A DNA stretch of 64,000 nt from an uncultured Pelagibacteraceae bacterium (GTDB lineage: Bacteria > Pseudomonadota > Alphaproteobacteria > Pelagibacterales > Pelagibacteraceae): positions 372,001-436,000 of the forward strand of contig CACNLV010000001.1 of the NCBI GenBank assembly GCA_902621345.1, in the 5' to 3' direction. Every line of letters begins with the position of its first letter. Within the stretch, counting starts at the first letter, position 1. The notes beneath the pieces were generated by a model. The model worked only from the letters and a program-made list of their open reading frames with translations. It did no database searches and had not been told where the DNA came from. Both the position numbers and the translations under genes were made by a program. This document shows positions 9,479 through 17,993 of this stretch, piece after piece.

Positions 9479-10812
9479 ATAATTTTTTCATTATCAAGCC
9501 AACTCACATTAAAATCTGAATTAATAAACTTTTCATGATTAAGTAATTTTTTGTGTAATGGTATGGTTGTTGTAATCCCATCAATCACAAATTCATCAAG
9601 GGATCTATTCATTCTTTGAATAGCTTCTGTTCTATTTCTTCCATGGCAAATCAGTTTACAAATTAAACTATCATAATATGGAGTAACCTTGTAACCTTGA
9701 AAAATCGCACCATCAACTCTAGTTCTAAATCCTGATGGTTGATTACACATTGCGATTGTTCCTGGGGAGGGTTGAAAATTATTACTTGGATCTTCTGCAT
9801 TAATTCTACATTCTATGGCATGACCTCTTGGGTTAACATCTGATTGTTCTAGTGCAGTCTCTCCTGTAAAAGCTATCCATATTTGTTCTTTGATAATATC
9901 TATGCCAGTAACCATTTCAGAAACTGGATGTTCTACTTGCACTCTCGTATTCATTTCTAAAAAGTAAAATTTTCCATTTTCATAAATAAACTCTACAGTC
10001 CCAGCACCTTCATATCCAATTTTTCTCACCATGCTGACAGTTTTTTCAAAAAGATCTTTTCTAATGTCATCATTTAAAACTGGGCTTGGGGTTTCTTCAA
10101 TTAATTTTTGGTGTCTTCTTTGAATAGAACAATCTCTCTCATGCAAATGAACTGTCCTATTTTTTCCAGCAAGTATCTGAACTTCAATATGCCTAGGATT
10201 TTGAAAAAATTTTTCGATGTACACTTCATCGTTACCAAAGTATTTTTTTGCTTCTGATCTAGCAGTTGAAAACAGTAAATCAAAGTCTTCCTCATTGTGA
10301 ACTATTTTCATACCTTTTCCACCACCCCCACCAGAAGCTTTGATTAAAACTGGAAACCCAATTTTTTTTGAAAGTTTTTTTGCCTCATTTACGTCTTTAA
10401 CTCCACCTTCTGATCCTTCAATAACTGGTAAACCATTTTCTTTTGCAATTTTTTTAGCTTGAATTTTGTCACCCATCATTTCTATATGTTTTGATGATGC
10501 ACCAATAAATTTTATTTTATTTTCCTCTAACATTCTCGCAAAGTTTGCATTTTCTGATAAAAAACCATAGCCTGGATGGACAGCTTCAGCACCTGTAAGG
10601 TCTATAGCGGATAATAAAGCAGGTATATTTAAATAACTACTGGAAGGTTGATGTGAGCCGATGCATACACTTTCATCAGCTAATTTTACGTGCATACTAT
10701 TTCTGTCAACATCTGAATGAACAGCAACAGTAGAAATTCCCCACTCTTTACATGCTCTAATTACTCTAACTGCAATTTCCCCACGATTTGCAATCAATAT
10801 TTTTTTAAACAT
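9475..10812 (-). CDS. accC: acetyl-CoA carboxylase, biotin carboxylase subunit
   Basis: 445 aa, normal length. Carboxylates the biotin of AccB with ATP and bicarbonate, the first half-reaction of fatty-acid synthesis. It has the N-terminal ANRGEIAVR, the glycine-rich ATP loop KASGGGGGKGMK (about 159-170), and the catalytic block FLEMNTRVQVEHPVSE (about 287-302). It follows accB directly: the accB stop and accC start share one base at 10812, in an aroQ-accB-accC operon. Confidence 0.97.
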   Translation of the reverse strand: MFKKILIANRGEIAVRVIRACKEWGISTVAVHSDVDRNSMHVKLADESVCIGSHQPSSSYLNIPALLSAIDLTGAEAVHPGYGFLSENANFARMLEENKIKFIGASSKHIEMMGDKIQAKKIAKENGLPVIEGSEGGVKDVNEAKKLSKKIGFPVLIKASGGGGGKGMKIVHNEEDFDLLFSTARSEAKKYFGNDEVYIEKFFQNPRHIEVQILAGKNRTVHLHERDCSIQRRHQKLIEETPSPVLNDDIRKDLFEKTVSMVRKIGYEGAGTVEFIYENGKFYFLEMNTRVQVEHPVSEMVTGIDIIKEQIWIAFTGETALEQSDVNPRGHAIECRINAEDPSNNFQPSPGTIAMCNQPSGFRTRVDGAIFQGYKVTPYYDSLICKLICHGRNRTEAIQRMNRSLDEFVIDGITTTIPLHKKLLNHEKFINSDFNVSWLDNEKII

Positions 10813-11246
10813 TATTCTAGAACGATTAAGACTTGACCAAATTCAACAGGTTGTCCATCATTTACCAAAATTTTTTTTACAACACCATTTGAAGAGGAAG
10901 GGACATGATTCATTGTTTTCATGGCTTCAACAATCATAACTGTGTCACCTTTTTTAATTTTTTTTCCAACTTCAACAAATTTTTTTGCCCCAGGTTCTGG
11001 AGCGTGATATGCAGTTCCTATTATTGGAGATTTAATTTCTATACCAGAAATAATATCGTCTGAAATATTTGCATCTTGACTTGATGAGGAAACAAGGTTT
11101 GGATTTGGAAAAGATTGACTGTTTAATGATATGCTATTTTTTGAAACTTTAATTTTAGTATCCTTAACTGTATATTCTAATTCAGTGAGTTTAAATTCGT
11201 CTAAATATTCAGTTAATTCTTTAATTATTTTTTTATCAATTTTCAT
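10812..11246 (-). CDS. accB: biotin carboxyl carrier protein of acetyl-CoA carboxylase
   Basis: 144 aa. The C-terminal biotinyl domain contains EAMKTMN, whose lysine carries biotin, followed by the usual hairpin ending in FGQVLIVLE. The N-terminal part is helical and leads through a Ser/Pro-rich linker (about 40-60) to the domain, the normal architecture. It overlaps the aroQ end by 11 bp upstream and shares one base with accC downstream. Confidence 0.96.
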   Translation of the reverse strand: MKIDKKIIKELTEYLDEFKLTELEYTVKDTKIKVSKNSISLNSQSFPNPNLVSSSSQDANISDDIISGIEIKSPIIGTAYHAPEPGAKKFVEVGKKIKKGDTVMIVEAMKTMNHVPSSSNGVVKKILVNDGQPVEFGQVLIVLE

Positions 11247-11682
11247 TTTTTAAAAGTTTCTGCATAGAAATTATGGCTAAAATATAACCATCTACACCTA
11301 ATCCAAAAATTCCACCAGTAACTATATCACTTATAAGAGATTTTTGTCTAAATTCTTCTCTCTTATATATATTTGATATATGCAATTCTATTATAGGTTT
11401 TCTAAATATATCCAAAGCATCCCTTATGGCAACTGACGTATGTGTGAAAGCAGCTGCATTAATAATAATTCCGTCAAATTTTTTTCTAGACTCTTGAATT
11501 ATATTTACCAATTCTCCTTCAACATTGGATTGAGCTAATTCTACTTTTAGACCTAATTCATTTGATTTTTTAGTGCAGATTTCTTCTAATTCTTTAAAAG
11601 TGATAGAGCCATATTGTGATTGTTCTCTTTCACCTAATAGATTAAGATTTGGGCCATTAATAATAATTATTTTATTATTCAT
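11236..11682 (-). CDS. aroQ: type II 3-dehydroquinate dehydratase
   Basis: 148 aa, right for the dodecameric type II enzyme of the shikimate pathway. INGPNLNLLGERE with the catalytic Tyr in SQYGS a few residues later, NAAAFTHTSVAI, and ELHISNIYKREEFR with the active-site His are all present. First gene of the aroQ-accB-accC unit, a linkage common in proteobacteria. Divergent from thiS, with 16 bp between start codons. Confidence 0.96.
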   Translation of the reverse strand: MNNKIIIINGPNLNLLGEREQSQYGSITFKELEEICTKKSNELGLKVELAQSNVEGELVNIIQESRKKFDGIIINAAAFTHTSVAIRDALDIFRKPIIELHISNIYKREEFRQKSLISDIVTGGIFGLGVDGYILAIISMQKLLKNEN

Positions 11683-11698
11683 TCAGCTTTTATATACG

Positions 11699-11917
11699 AT
11701 GAAAAAAATAAAAAAAATAAAAATTAAAATAAATGGTAGTTTTAAGTCTGTAAAAGACAATACAAATTTATCTGTTCTTTTAAAAACTTTGAAAATACCA
11801 TTAAAAAAAGTAGCAATTGAATTAAATCAAGAAATTTTAGATAAAAAAAAACTTAATAAACAAATTTTAAAAAATAATGATAAGATAGAAATAGTTCACT
11901 TCATTGGAGGTGGTTAG
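11699..11917 (+). CDS. thiS: thiamine sulfur-carrier protein ThiS
   Basis: 72 aa ubiquitin-like protein ending in GGG; the terminal Gly-Gly is adenylated and thiocarboxylated to give sulfur to the thiazole ring. I use ATG 11699, since the frame's longer upstream extension runs through aroQ on the other strand. The hydrophobic positions LSVLLKTLKIP and KIEIVHFIGGG fit ThiS. It overlaps thiG signals: its own last codons (gga ggt ggt) supply the Shine-Dalgarno sequence for thiG. Confidence 0.9.
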   Translation: MKKIKKIKIKINGSFKSVKDNTNLSVLLKTLKIPLKKVAIELNQEILDKKKLNKQILKNNDKIEIVHFIGGG

Positions 11918-11918
11918 T

Positions 11919-12692
11919 TTGAAAAAAGATAAATTTATAATTGCTGGAAGAAATTTTAAATCCCGTTTAATTGTTGGGACAGGAAAATATAAAAGTATGT
12001 CTCAATGCGCTAAGGCAGTGAAGTTATCAGGTGCAAGTATAGTTACAGTAGCTGTAAGACGAGTTAACATAGCTGATAAGAAAAAAGCCCTTTTAATGGA
12101 TTATATTGATCCAAAGAAAGTCACATATTTGCCAAACACAGCAGGTTGTTTTAATTCAAAAGACGCTTTAAGAACATTAAGATTAGCAAGAGAGATTGGA
12201 GGATGGAAATTAGTAAAATTAGAAGTTTTAGGTGATAAGAAAAATTTATTTCCAGAAATGATTGAAACACTTAAATCAACTGAGATTTTATCCAGAGAGG
12301 GTTTTAACGTCATGGTTTATTGCAGCGATGATCCTTTAATGGCTAAAAGACTTGAAAACGCAGGAGCATGTGCAATAATGCCTTTAGCTGCTCCAATAGG
12401 TTCTGGTCTTGGTATACAAAATTATACAAATATTAAAATAATTAGAAGACAAACAAAGTTACCTCTAATTATTGATGCCGGCCTTGGGCAAGCTTCGGAT
12501 GCAACCATAGCAATGGAGCTTGGATGTGACGGTGTTCTGGTAAATACTGCTATTGCAAAAGCTAAAAAACCTTTTGACATGGCTCTTGCATTTAAAAATG
12601 CGGTAATAGCTGGAAGACAATCCTATCAATCAGGTAGAATTAAAAAAAATCTAATGGGCAGTGCGTCATCACCTTTAAAAGGTATTATTTAG
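11919..12692 (+). CDS. thiG: thiazole synthase
   Basis: 257 aa TIM-barrel enzyme that builds the thiazole phosphate of thiamine from DXP, dehydroglycine and ThiS thiocarboxylate. SRLIVGTGKYKS near the N terminus, TVAVRR, LPNTAGC and VLVNTAIAKAKKP are family signatures; the Schiff-base lysine is in KLVKLEVLGD. I choose TTG 11919 because GGAGG at 11906-11910 is 8 nt before it; TTG 11904 and GTG 11910 are in frame but lie on that ribosome site. The 3' end overlaps rne, on the other strand, by 8 bp. No thiC is in the window. Confidence 0.93.
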   Translation: MKKDKFIIAGRNFKSRLIVGTGKYKSMSQCAKAVKLSGASIVTVAVRRVNIADKKKALLMDYIDPKKVTYLPNTAGCFNSKDALRTLRLAREIGGWKLVKLEVLGDKKNLFPEMIETLKSTEILSREGFNVMVYCSDDPLMAKRLENAGACAIMPLAAPIGSGLGIQNYTNIKIIRRQTKLPLIIDAGLGQASDATIAMELGCDGVLVNTAIAKAKKPFDMALAFKNAVIAGRQSYQSGRIKKNLMGSASSPLKGII

Positions 12693-14463
12693 CTTTTTTG
12701 TAAAATCTTTTTTTTTTATAAATTTTTTTTTTGTAAACTTTTTTATTTTTTAATTGGATGATATTTTCATTCGGTTTTATATTATTCAAATTTTTTAATT
12801 TTTCGTAATGCTCAATTAATTCAAGAGTTTTTTTTGATTTGTTTTTTAAATCAATTATATACTCAGGTATTATTAGGTTATTATCGGTAATTATATCTAT
12901 TTTCATTTTATTTTTCTTTTCAAAATATTTTAGATCCTCAATAAAGTTTTCTTTTAAAAAATTAGAAATTTTTTCACATACTTTTAGAGTTACGTATTTT
13001 GCTTTATTTAAAACAGTTTTCAGTTCAACTAATTTCAAAATTTTTAAAGCAAAAGACTCATCCGTAAGATTTATTTTCCATTTAACAGCACTTTCTCGCA
13101 ATCTCTGTCTTGACATTTCTAAAAGACCAAAATTACTTATTCTTCCTATTTGAATTCTTGCTCTATCAGCTCTACACTTTTCTTTCAGTCTTCTCTCTAC
13201 AAGCTTTCTATTTCCAAAACTAATCATATCAATGAAATCAATGATTATTAGTCCTGACAAATCTCTAATTTTAATTTGTCTCGCAATTTCATCAGCTGCT
13301 TCTAGGTTAGTATCTAACGCAGTACTTTCAACATTTTTTTGTCTTATTGAACTTCCTGAATTGATATCTATCGAAACAAGGGCTTCGGTGGGATTTACAA
13401 CTAAATATCCTCCAGATTTTAATTTAATCTCTGTTTCAAATATTTGATTCAGTTTTTGCTCAATACCCTGCTCAATAAATAAAGGATTTTTACCTCTATA
13501 CTTTTTTATTTTTTTTACATGAGAAGGCATCATCATTTTCATAAAATTTTGCGTTTTTTTATATCCTTCATTCCCTTCAACAAATATATTTTGAGTGTTT
13601 TCGTCGTACATATCTCTTAGTGTTCTTTTAATAATCTCACTTTCTTGATGTATTAAAGAGGGCGCAATGGAATTTATTGCGTTTTCTTTTATTTGATTCC
13701 AAGTATTAATTAGTGTGATTAAATCATGATTAATTTCATTTTTGGTTTTATTGCTTCCTGCCGTTCTAACAATAAGACCCATCCCCTTTGGTATTTCAAT
13801 CTCGTTTAGTATAGATCGAATTTTTTTTCTATCAGCAGGATTAAATATTTTTCTAGAAATTCCTCCTCCTTTTGGAGTGTTTGGCATTAATACAATATAT
13901 TTACCCGCTATAGATATAAAGGTGCTTAAAGCAGCTCCTTTTTGACCTCTCTCATCTTTAATAACTTGAACAAGAATTACTTGATTAGGCTTTATAACCT
14001 CCTGAATTTTATATCTTTTAAATTTTATTTTATTTTCATTTTTTTTTTCTTTTAAATAATCAAAGTTTTCTTTTTCTTCTTGATTTTTTATTTCGATGGG
14101 ATCTTCTAATTCTAAATTTCCTTTTGCAATACGCTCTTCCTCTTTTTCCTCATCTTTTTTAGATAATTCCTCTCGAGCCTTTTCTTCTTCTAATTTTATT
14201 ATTTCAAGATCACTTCTTGGTATTTGGTAATAGTCAGATTGAATATCGTTAAAAGATAAGAAACCGTGTTTCTCTCTTCCAAAATCTACAAAGGCTGCTT
14301 GTAAAGAGGGTTCAATTCTACTTACTTTACCTAAATAAATATTATTTTTAATTAAATTATTTTTTAAACCTTCGTACTCGTAATCTTCAATATTATCGTT
14401 TGATTTAAGCACAACTCTAGTTTCATTTGGATGCGAAGCATCAATATATAAATTTTTGTCCAT
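12685..14463 (-). CDS. rne: ribonuclease E/G family endoribonuclease without a zinc link
   Basis: 592 aa. N-terminal S1 domain (about 35-150) interrupted by an acidic, Lys/Glu-rich insertion (85-140), then the RNase H-like and DNase I-like catalytic core with LVVNPTEALVSIDINSGSS (about 355-373) and GLIIIDFIDM (about 404-413) carrying the metal-binding aspartates. SNFGLLEMSRQRLR is normally followed by the CPxCxG zinc-link; here the text continues ESAVKWKINLT with no CxxC anywhere. The long C-terminal degradosome scaffold is missing and the protein ends in a Lys/Arg/Tyr-rich tail. Divergent from mrcA. Confidence 0.88.
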   Translation of the reverse strand: MDKNLYIDASHPNETRVVLKSNDNIEDYEYEGLKNNLIKNNIYLGKVSRIEPSLQAAFVDFGREKHGFLSFNDIQSDYYQIPRSDLEIIKLEEEKAREELSKKDEEKEEERIAKGNLELEDPIEIKNQEEKENFDYLKEKKNENKIKFKRYKIQEVIKPNQVILVQVIKDERGQKGAALSTFISIAGKYIVLMPNTPKGGGISRKIFNPADRKKIRSILNEIEIPKGMGLIVRTAGSNKTKNEINHDLITLINTWNQIKENAINSIAPSLIHQESEIIKRTLRDMYDENTQNIFVEGNEGYKKTQNFMKMMMPSHVKKIKKYRGKNPLFIEQGIEQKLNQIFETEIKLKSGGYLVVNPTEALVSIDINSGSSIRQKNVESTALDTNLEAADEIARQIKIRDLSGLIIIDFIDMISFGNRKLVERRLKEKCRADRARIQIGRISNFGLLEMSRQRLRESAVKWKINLTDESFALKILKLVELKTVLNKAKYVTLKVCEKISNFLKENFIEDLKYFEKKNKMKIDIITDNNLIIPEYIIDLKNKSKKTLELIEHYEKLKNLNNIKPNENIIQLKNKKVYKKKIYKKKRFYKKAK

Positions 14464-14561
14464 AGTGTTAGTTTTGATTTTTTTATTAAATAATTCATCG
14501 TAAATTTTGTTTGTTCTTTATGCCATATCTTTAACAAATTCCCGTATATAATGAAATTAAA

Positions 14562-16898
14562 ATGAGCAATATTTTAAAAAAAATATTTATTGGTATTATT
14601 GGCATTTCACTAATTTTCTTTACTTTAATCGTTGCGATTTTGTGGAATTTTTCAAATAATATACCTGACTATAAGTTTTTAAAAAATTATAAACCACCAG
14701 TTTCAAGTAAAGTATACTCAGGAAATGGTGAATTGGTATCTGATTTCTCAAAAGAAAAAAGAATATTCATTCCTTATAGTTCGATTCCTCAAAATGTTAT
14801 TAACGCTTTTTTATCTGCTGAGGATAAAAACTTTTTTTCACACCCAGGTGTAGACGCAAAAGGAGTGTTAAGGGCAATAATAAATAATGTTGGTAATGTC
14901 TTGACTTCCAAAAGATTAGAGGGAGCATCTACAATCACACAACAAGTAGCTAAAAATTTTTTATTAACTAATGAGGTAAGTATTAATAGAAAAATAAAAG
15001 AGGCAATTCTCGCTTTTAGAATTGAGAGGGCGCTTTCTAAGGAAAGAATACTTGAACTGTATTTAAATCAAATTTATTTAGGAAGTGGAGCTTATGGTGT
15101 GGCAGCAGCTAGTTTAGAATATTTTGACAAATCAATTAAAGAACTGAATTATATTGAGTCTGCGTTGCTCGCAGCATTACCAAAAGCACCCAGTAGATAT
15201 AATCCATACCGCAATTATGATTTAGCTAAGTTTAGAAGAGATTTAGTATTAAAAAATTTATTAGAGAATAAATTCATCGACTTAGCTCAATTTGAAAATT
15301 TCAAATCACAAAAAATTATACTTAAAAAGGCAAAAAAAATTTTTTTAGAGGACGCACAATATTATATTGAAGACGTTAGAAAAAACGTAATCGAAACACT
15401 AACTTATGAAAAAGTTTATAAGCAAGGATTTAACATTAATACACCAATCAATTTAGAGTTACAAAAAATTGCTACCGAGTCATTAAGAGAGGGATTAATA
15501 GAATACGATAAAAGAAAAGGCTGGAGAGGACCAATTAAAAATAAAAAATTGACTATCAATTGGCATAAAAATTTTGACAAGTATGAATTAGAAAAGTCGA
15601 TAAACTGGAAAATAGCTATTGTAAAAAAGATAAATAAATTTTCTGTTGAAATTGAAACTAGAGATAAAATAAAAGGTATTTTAAGATATCAAGACATCAC
15701 TTGGACTAAAAAAGAATTTGATGATTTACTTAAAATTGGAGATGTTGTTTATGTTGAACAAATTTCAAAAAATAATTTTAGTTTAAAACAAATTCCTAAA
15801 ATTAATGGCGGTATAGTTGTTATGGATCCTTATACAGGGAGAGTAATGGCTATTTCAGGAGGTTTTAGTTTTAAAAATAGTGAGTTCAATAGAGCTTCGC
15901 AGGCTCTGAGACAACCAGGATCAGCATTCAAACCTTTTGTATATGCTTTAGCTTTAGAAAATAACTTTACTCCCTCATCTTTAGTGTTAGATGCACCTCT
16001 AGTTTTAGATCAAGGATCAGATTTAAAAATGTGGAAACCAGAAAATTATGGAAAAAAATTTTATGGACCATCTACATTGAGGGTAGGTTTAGAGAAATCT
16101 AGGAATTTGATGACAGTTAGAATAGCTCAAAAATTAGGTATAAAAAATTTAGCAAAATTTTCAAAAAATCTTAATATATATGATAGTCCGGATGAACTGA
16201 TATCCATATCTTTAGGATCTGCAGAAACTACTTTGTTAAGGCTGACGTCTGCTTACTCTGCTTTTGTTAATGGAGGCAAGTTAGTCAGACCGATTTTAAT
16301 TGATCGTATCCAAGACAGTGAAGGAAATACGATTTTAAATAATGAAAAAAGAACTTGTAGCAATTGTGATATGATTTCATTCACTGGAAGCACATATCCT
16401 GAAATTAAAAATACTTATAAGCAAGTTTTTTCCCCTCAAACAGCTTATCAAGTTACCTCGCTTCTAGAGGGAGTGGTTAAAAGAGGGACTGGAAAAAAAT
16501 TGAGAGATCTTAACTTAAATTTAGCAGGTAAAACTGGTACAACTAATGAAAATACTGATACTTGGTTCATTGGTTTTACCTCAAACCTTGTAATAGGTGT
16601 CTATGTTGGTATGGATAATCCTGAACCTTTAGGTAAATTTGAAACTGGTTCAAAAACAGCTTTACCTATATTTCAAAAATTTGTTCAATCAGCTGTAAAA
16701 AAATCAGATGCCAGACCATTTAAAGTCTCAAAAGGTATTACAATGATGGTTGTTGATCCATTAACTGGTCAAAAAGCTAAATTTACATCCAAGAACACAA
16801 TTTTAGAGGCTTATAAAAGTAAAAATGTTATTGATGGAAAAGTATCATATTCAAATAATAATAGATTAGATACTAATAATATATTAAAGTTTTACTAA
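14562..16898 (+). CDS. mrcA: class A penicillin-binding protein 1A
   Basis: 778 aa bifunctional peptidoglycan synthase anchored by one N-terminal helix (about 7-29). The GT51 domain has AEDKNFFSHPG, GASTITQQVAKN and RILELYLNQIYLG; an OB-like insert follows (about 300-420); the transpeptidase domain has the SxxK serine in QPGSAFKP, SRN and KTGTT. Its TAA stop shares one base with the prfB ATG (TAATG), so the two are coupled, a pairing usual in alphaproteobacteria. Confidence 0.95.
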   Translation: MSNILKKIFIGIIGISLIFFTLIVAILWNFSNNIPDYKFLKNYKPPVSSKVYSGNGELVSDFSKEKRIFIPYSSIPQNVINAFLSAEDKNFFSHPGVDAKGVLRAIINNVGNVLTSKRLEGASTITQQVAKNFLLTNEVSINRKIKEAILAFRIERALSKERILELYLNQIYLGSGAYGVAAASLEYFDKSIKELNYIESALLAALPKAPSRYNPYRNYDLAKFRRDLVLKNLLENKFIDLAQFENFKSQKIILKKAKKIFLEDAQYYIEDVRKNVIETLTYEKVYKQGFNINTPINLELQKIATESLREGLIEYDKRKGWRGPIKNKKLTINWHKNFDKYELEKSINWKIAIVKKINKFSVEIETRDKIKGILRYQDITWTKKEFDDLLKIGDVVYVEQISKNNFSLKQIPKINGGIVVMDPYTGRVMAISGGFSFKNSEFNRASQALRQPGSAFKPFVYALALENNFTPSSLVLDAPLVLDQGSDLKMWKPENYGKKFYGPSTLRVGLEKSRNLMTVRIAQKLGIKNLAKFSKNLNIYDSPDELISISLGSAETTLLRLTSAYSAFVNGGKLVRPILIDRIQDSEGNTILNNEKRTCSNCDMISFTGSTYPEIKNTYKQVFSPQTAYQVTSLLEGVVKRGTGKKLRDLNLNLAGKTGTTNENTDTWFIGFTSNLVIGVYVGMDNPEPLGKFETGSKTALPIFQKFVQSAVKKSDARPFKVSKGITMMVVDPLTGQKAKFTSKNTILEAYKSKNVIDGKVSYSNNNRLDTNNILKFY

Positions 16899-17993
16899 TG
16901 GATTCAAAATATTTAGAATTTAAAAAAGATATTGAAAAGATTAATCATAGAGTGAAGGAGTATCTTTGAAAAGAATGATATCTATATAAAATTAGAAAAT
17001 CATAACAAAGAGATGCTTGATGCAAATTTTTGGAAAGATAAATCAAACTCTCAGAAAGTTATTAAAGAAAAAAAATTGTACGAAGAATTAGTAAGTTCGT
17101 ACGAAAAATCTATTAATAATTTAAAAGACTTTGATGAACTTAATAAATTGGCTATCGAAGAAAGAAACACAAATTTTCAAAATGAATTATTAAAAAACAT
17201 TAAAGGTTTAAAAGAATTAGTTAAAAAAAATGAGATAAAATGTTTTTTATCAAGCGAAGCAGACTCCCTTGATTGCTATATAGAGATTCATGCAGGCGCG
17301 GGTGGTACAGAAAGTCAAGATTGGGCAGAAATGTTGAGAAGAATGTATCTAAAATGGTCTTTTCAAAAAAAATTTAAATCAAGTTTGATTAGTGAACACA
17401 AAGGTGATGAGGCTGGAATTAAATCATCTACAATTAAAATTGAGGGAGATTATATTTTTGGTTGGTTAAAAAAAGAGTCAGGTATTCATAGACTGGTGAG
17501 AATTTCACCATTCGACTCTGGTGCTAGAAGACACACAAGTTTCGCAAGTGTTTGGGTTTATCCGGTAGTAGATGAAAATATCAATATAGAAATATTGGAT
17601 AAAGATTTAAGAATTGATACTTATCGTTCGAGTGGAGCAGGCGGACAACATGTTAATACAACAGATAGTGCTGTAAGAATTACTCATTTACCAACAAAAA
17701 TTGTTGTTCAGTGCCAAAATGAAAGATCTCAACATAAAAATAAAGAAACATGTTTAAATATGCTTAAAGCAAGACTTTATGATTTTGAAATAAAAAAGAA
17801 GGAAAAAGAAAATCAAAGTCATGAAACAGCAAAATCAGAAATTGGATGGGGTCATCAGATTAGATCTTATGTCTTACAACCTTATAGACTTGTAAAGGAC
17901 AATAGATCAAATCACGAAAGTTCAGATCCAGATAAAGTATTAAACGGAGATATTGATCAGTTTCTAGAGAAATCATTGTATCAAGATATATGA
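16898..17993 (+). CDS. prfB: peptide chain release factor 2, with programmed +1 frameshift
   Basis: Two pieces make one gene. From ATG 16898 the frame encodes 23 residues ending ...VKEYL and meets TGA at 16967-16969; shifting +1 after CTT (16964-16966) continues at GAA 16968 and runs to 17993, giving about 364 aa, the normal RF2 size. AAGGAG at 16955-16960 lies just before TAT CTT TGA, the same layout as the classic RF2 autoregulatory site. The main part has SPF (recognition of UGA) in RISPFDSGARR and the catalytic GGQ in SSGAGGQHVNTT. An ATG at 17013 is internal and is not the start. Confidence 0.95.
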
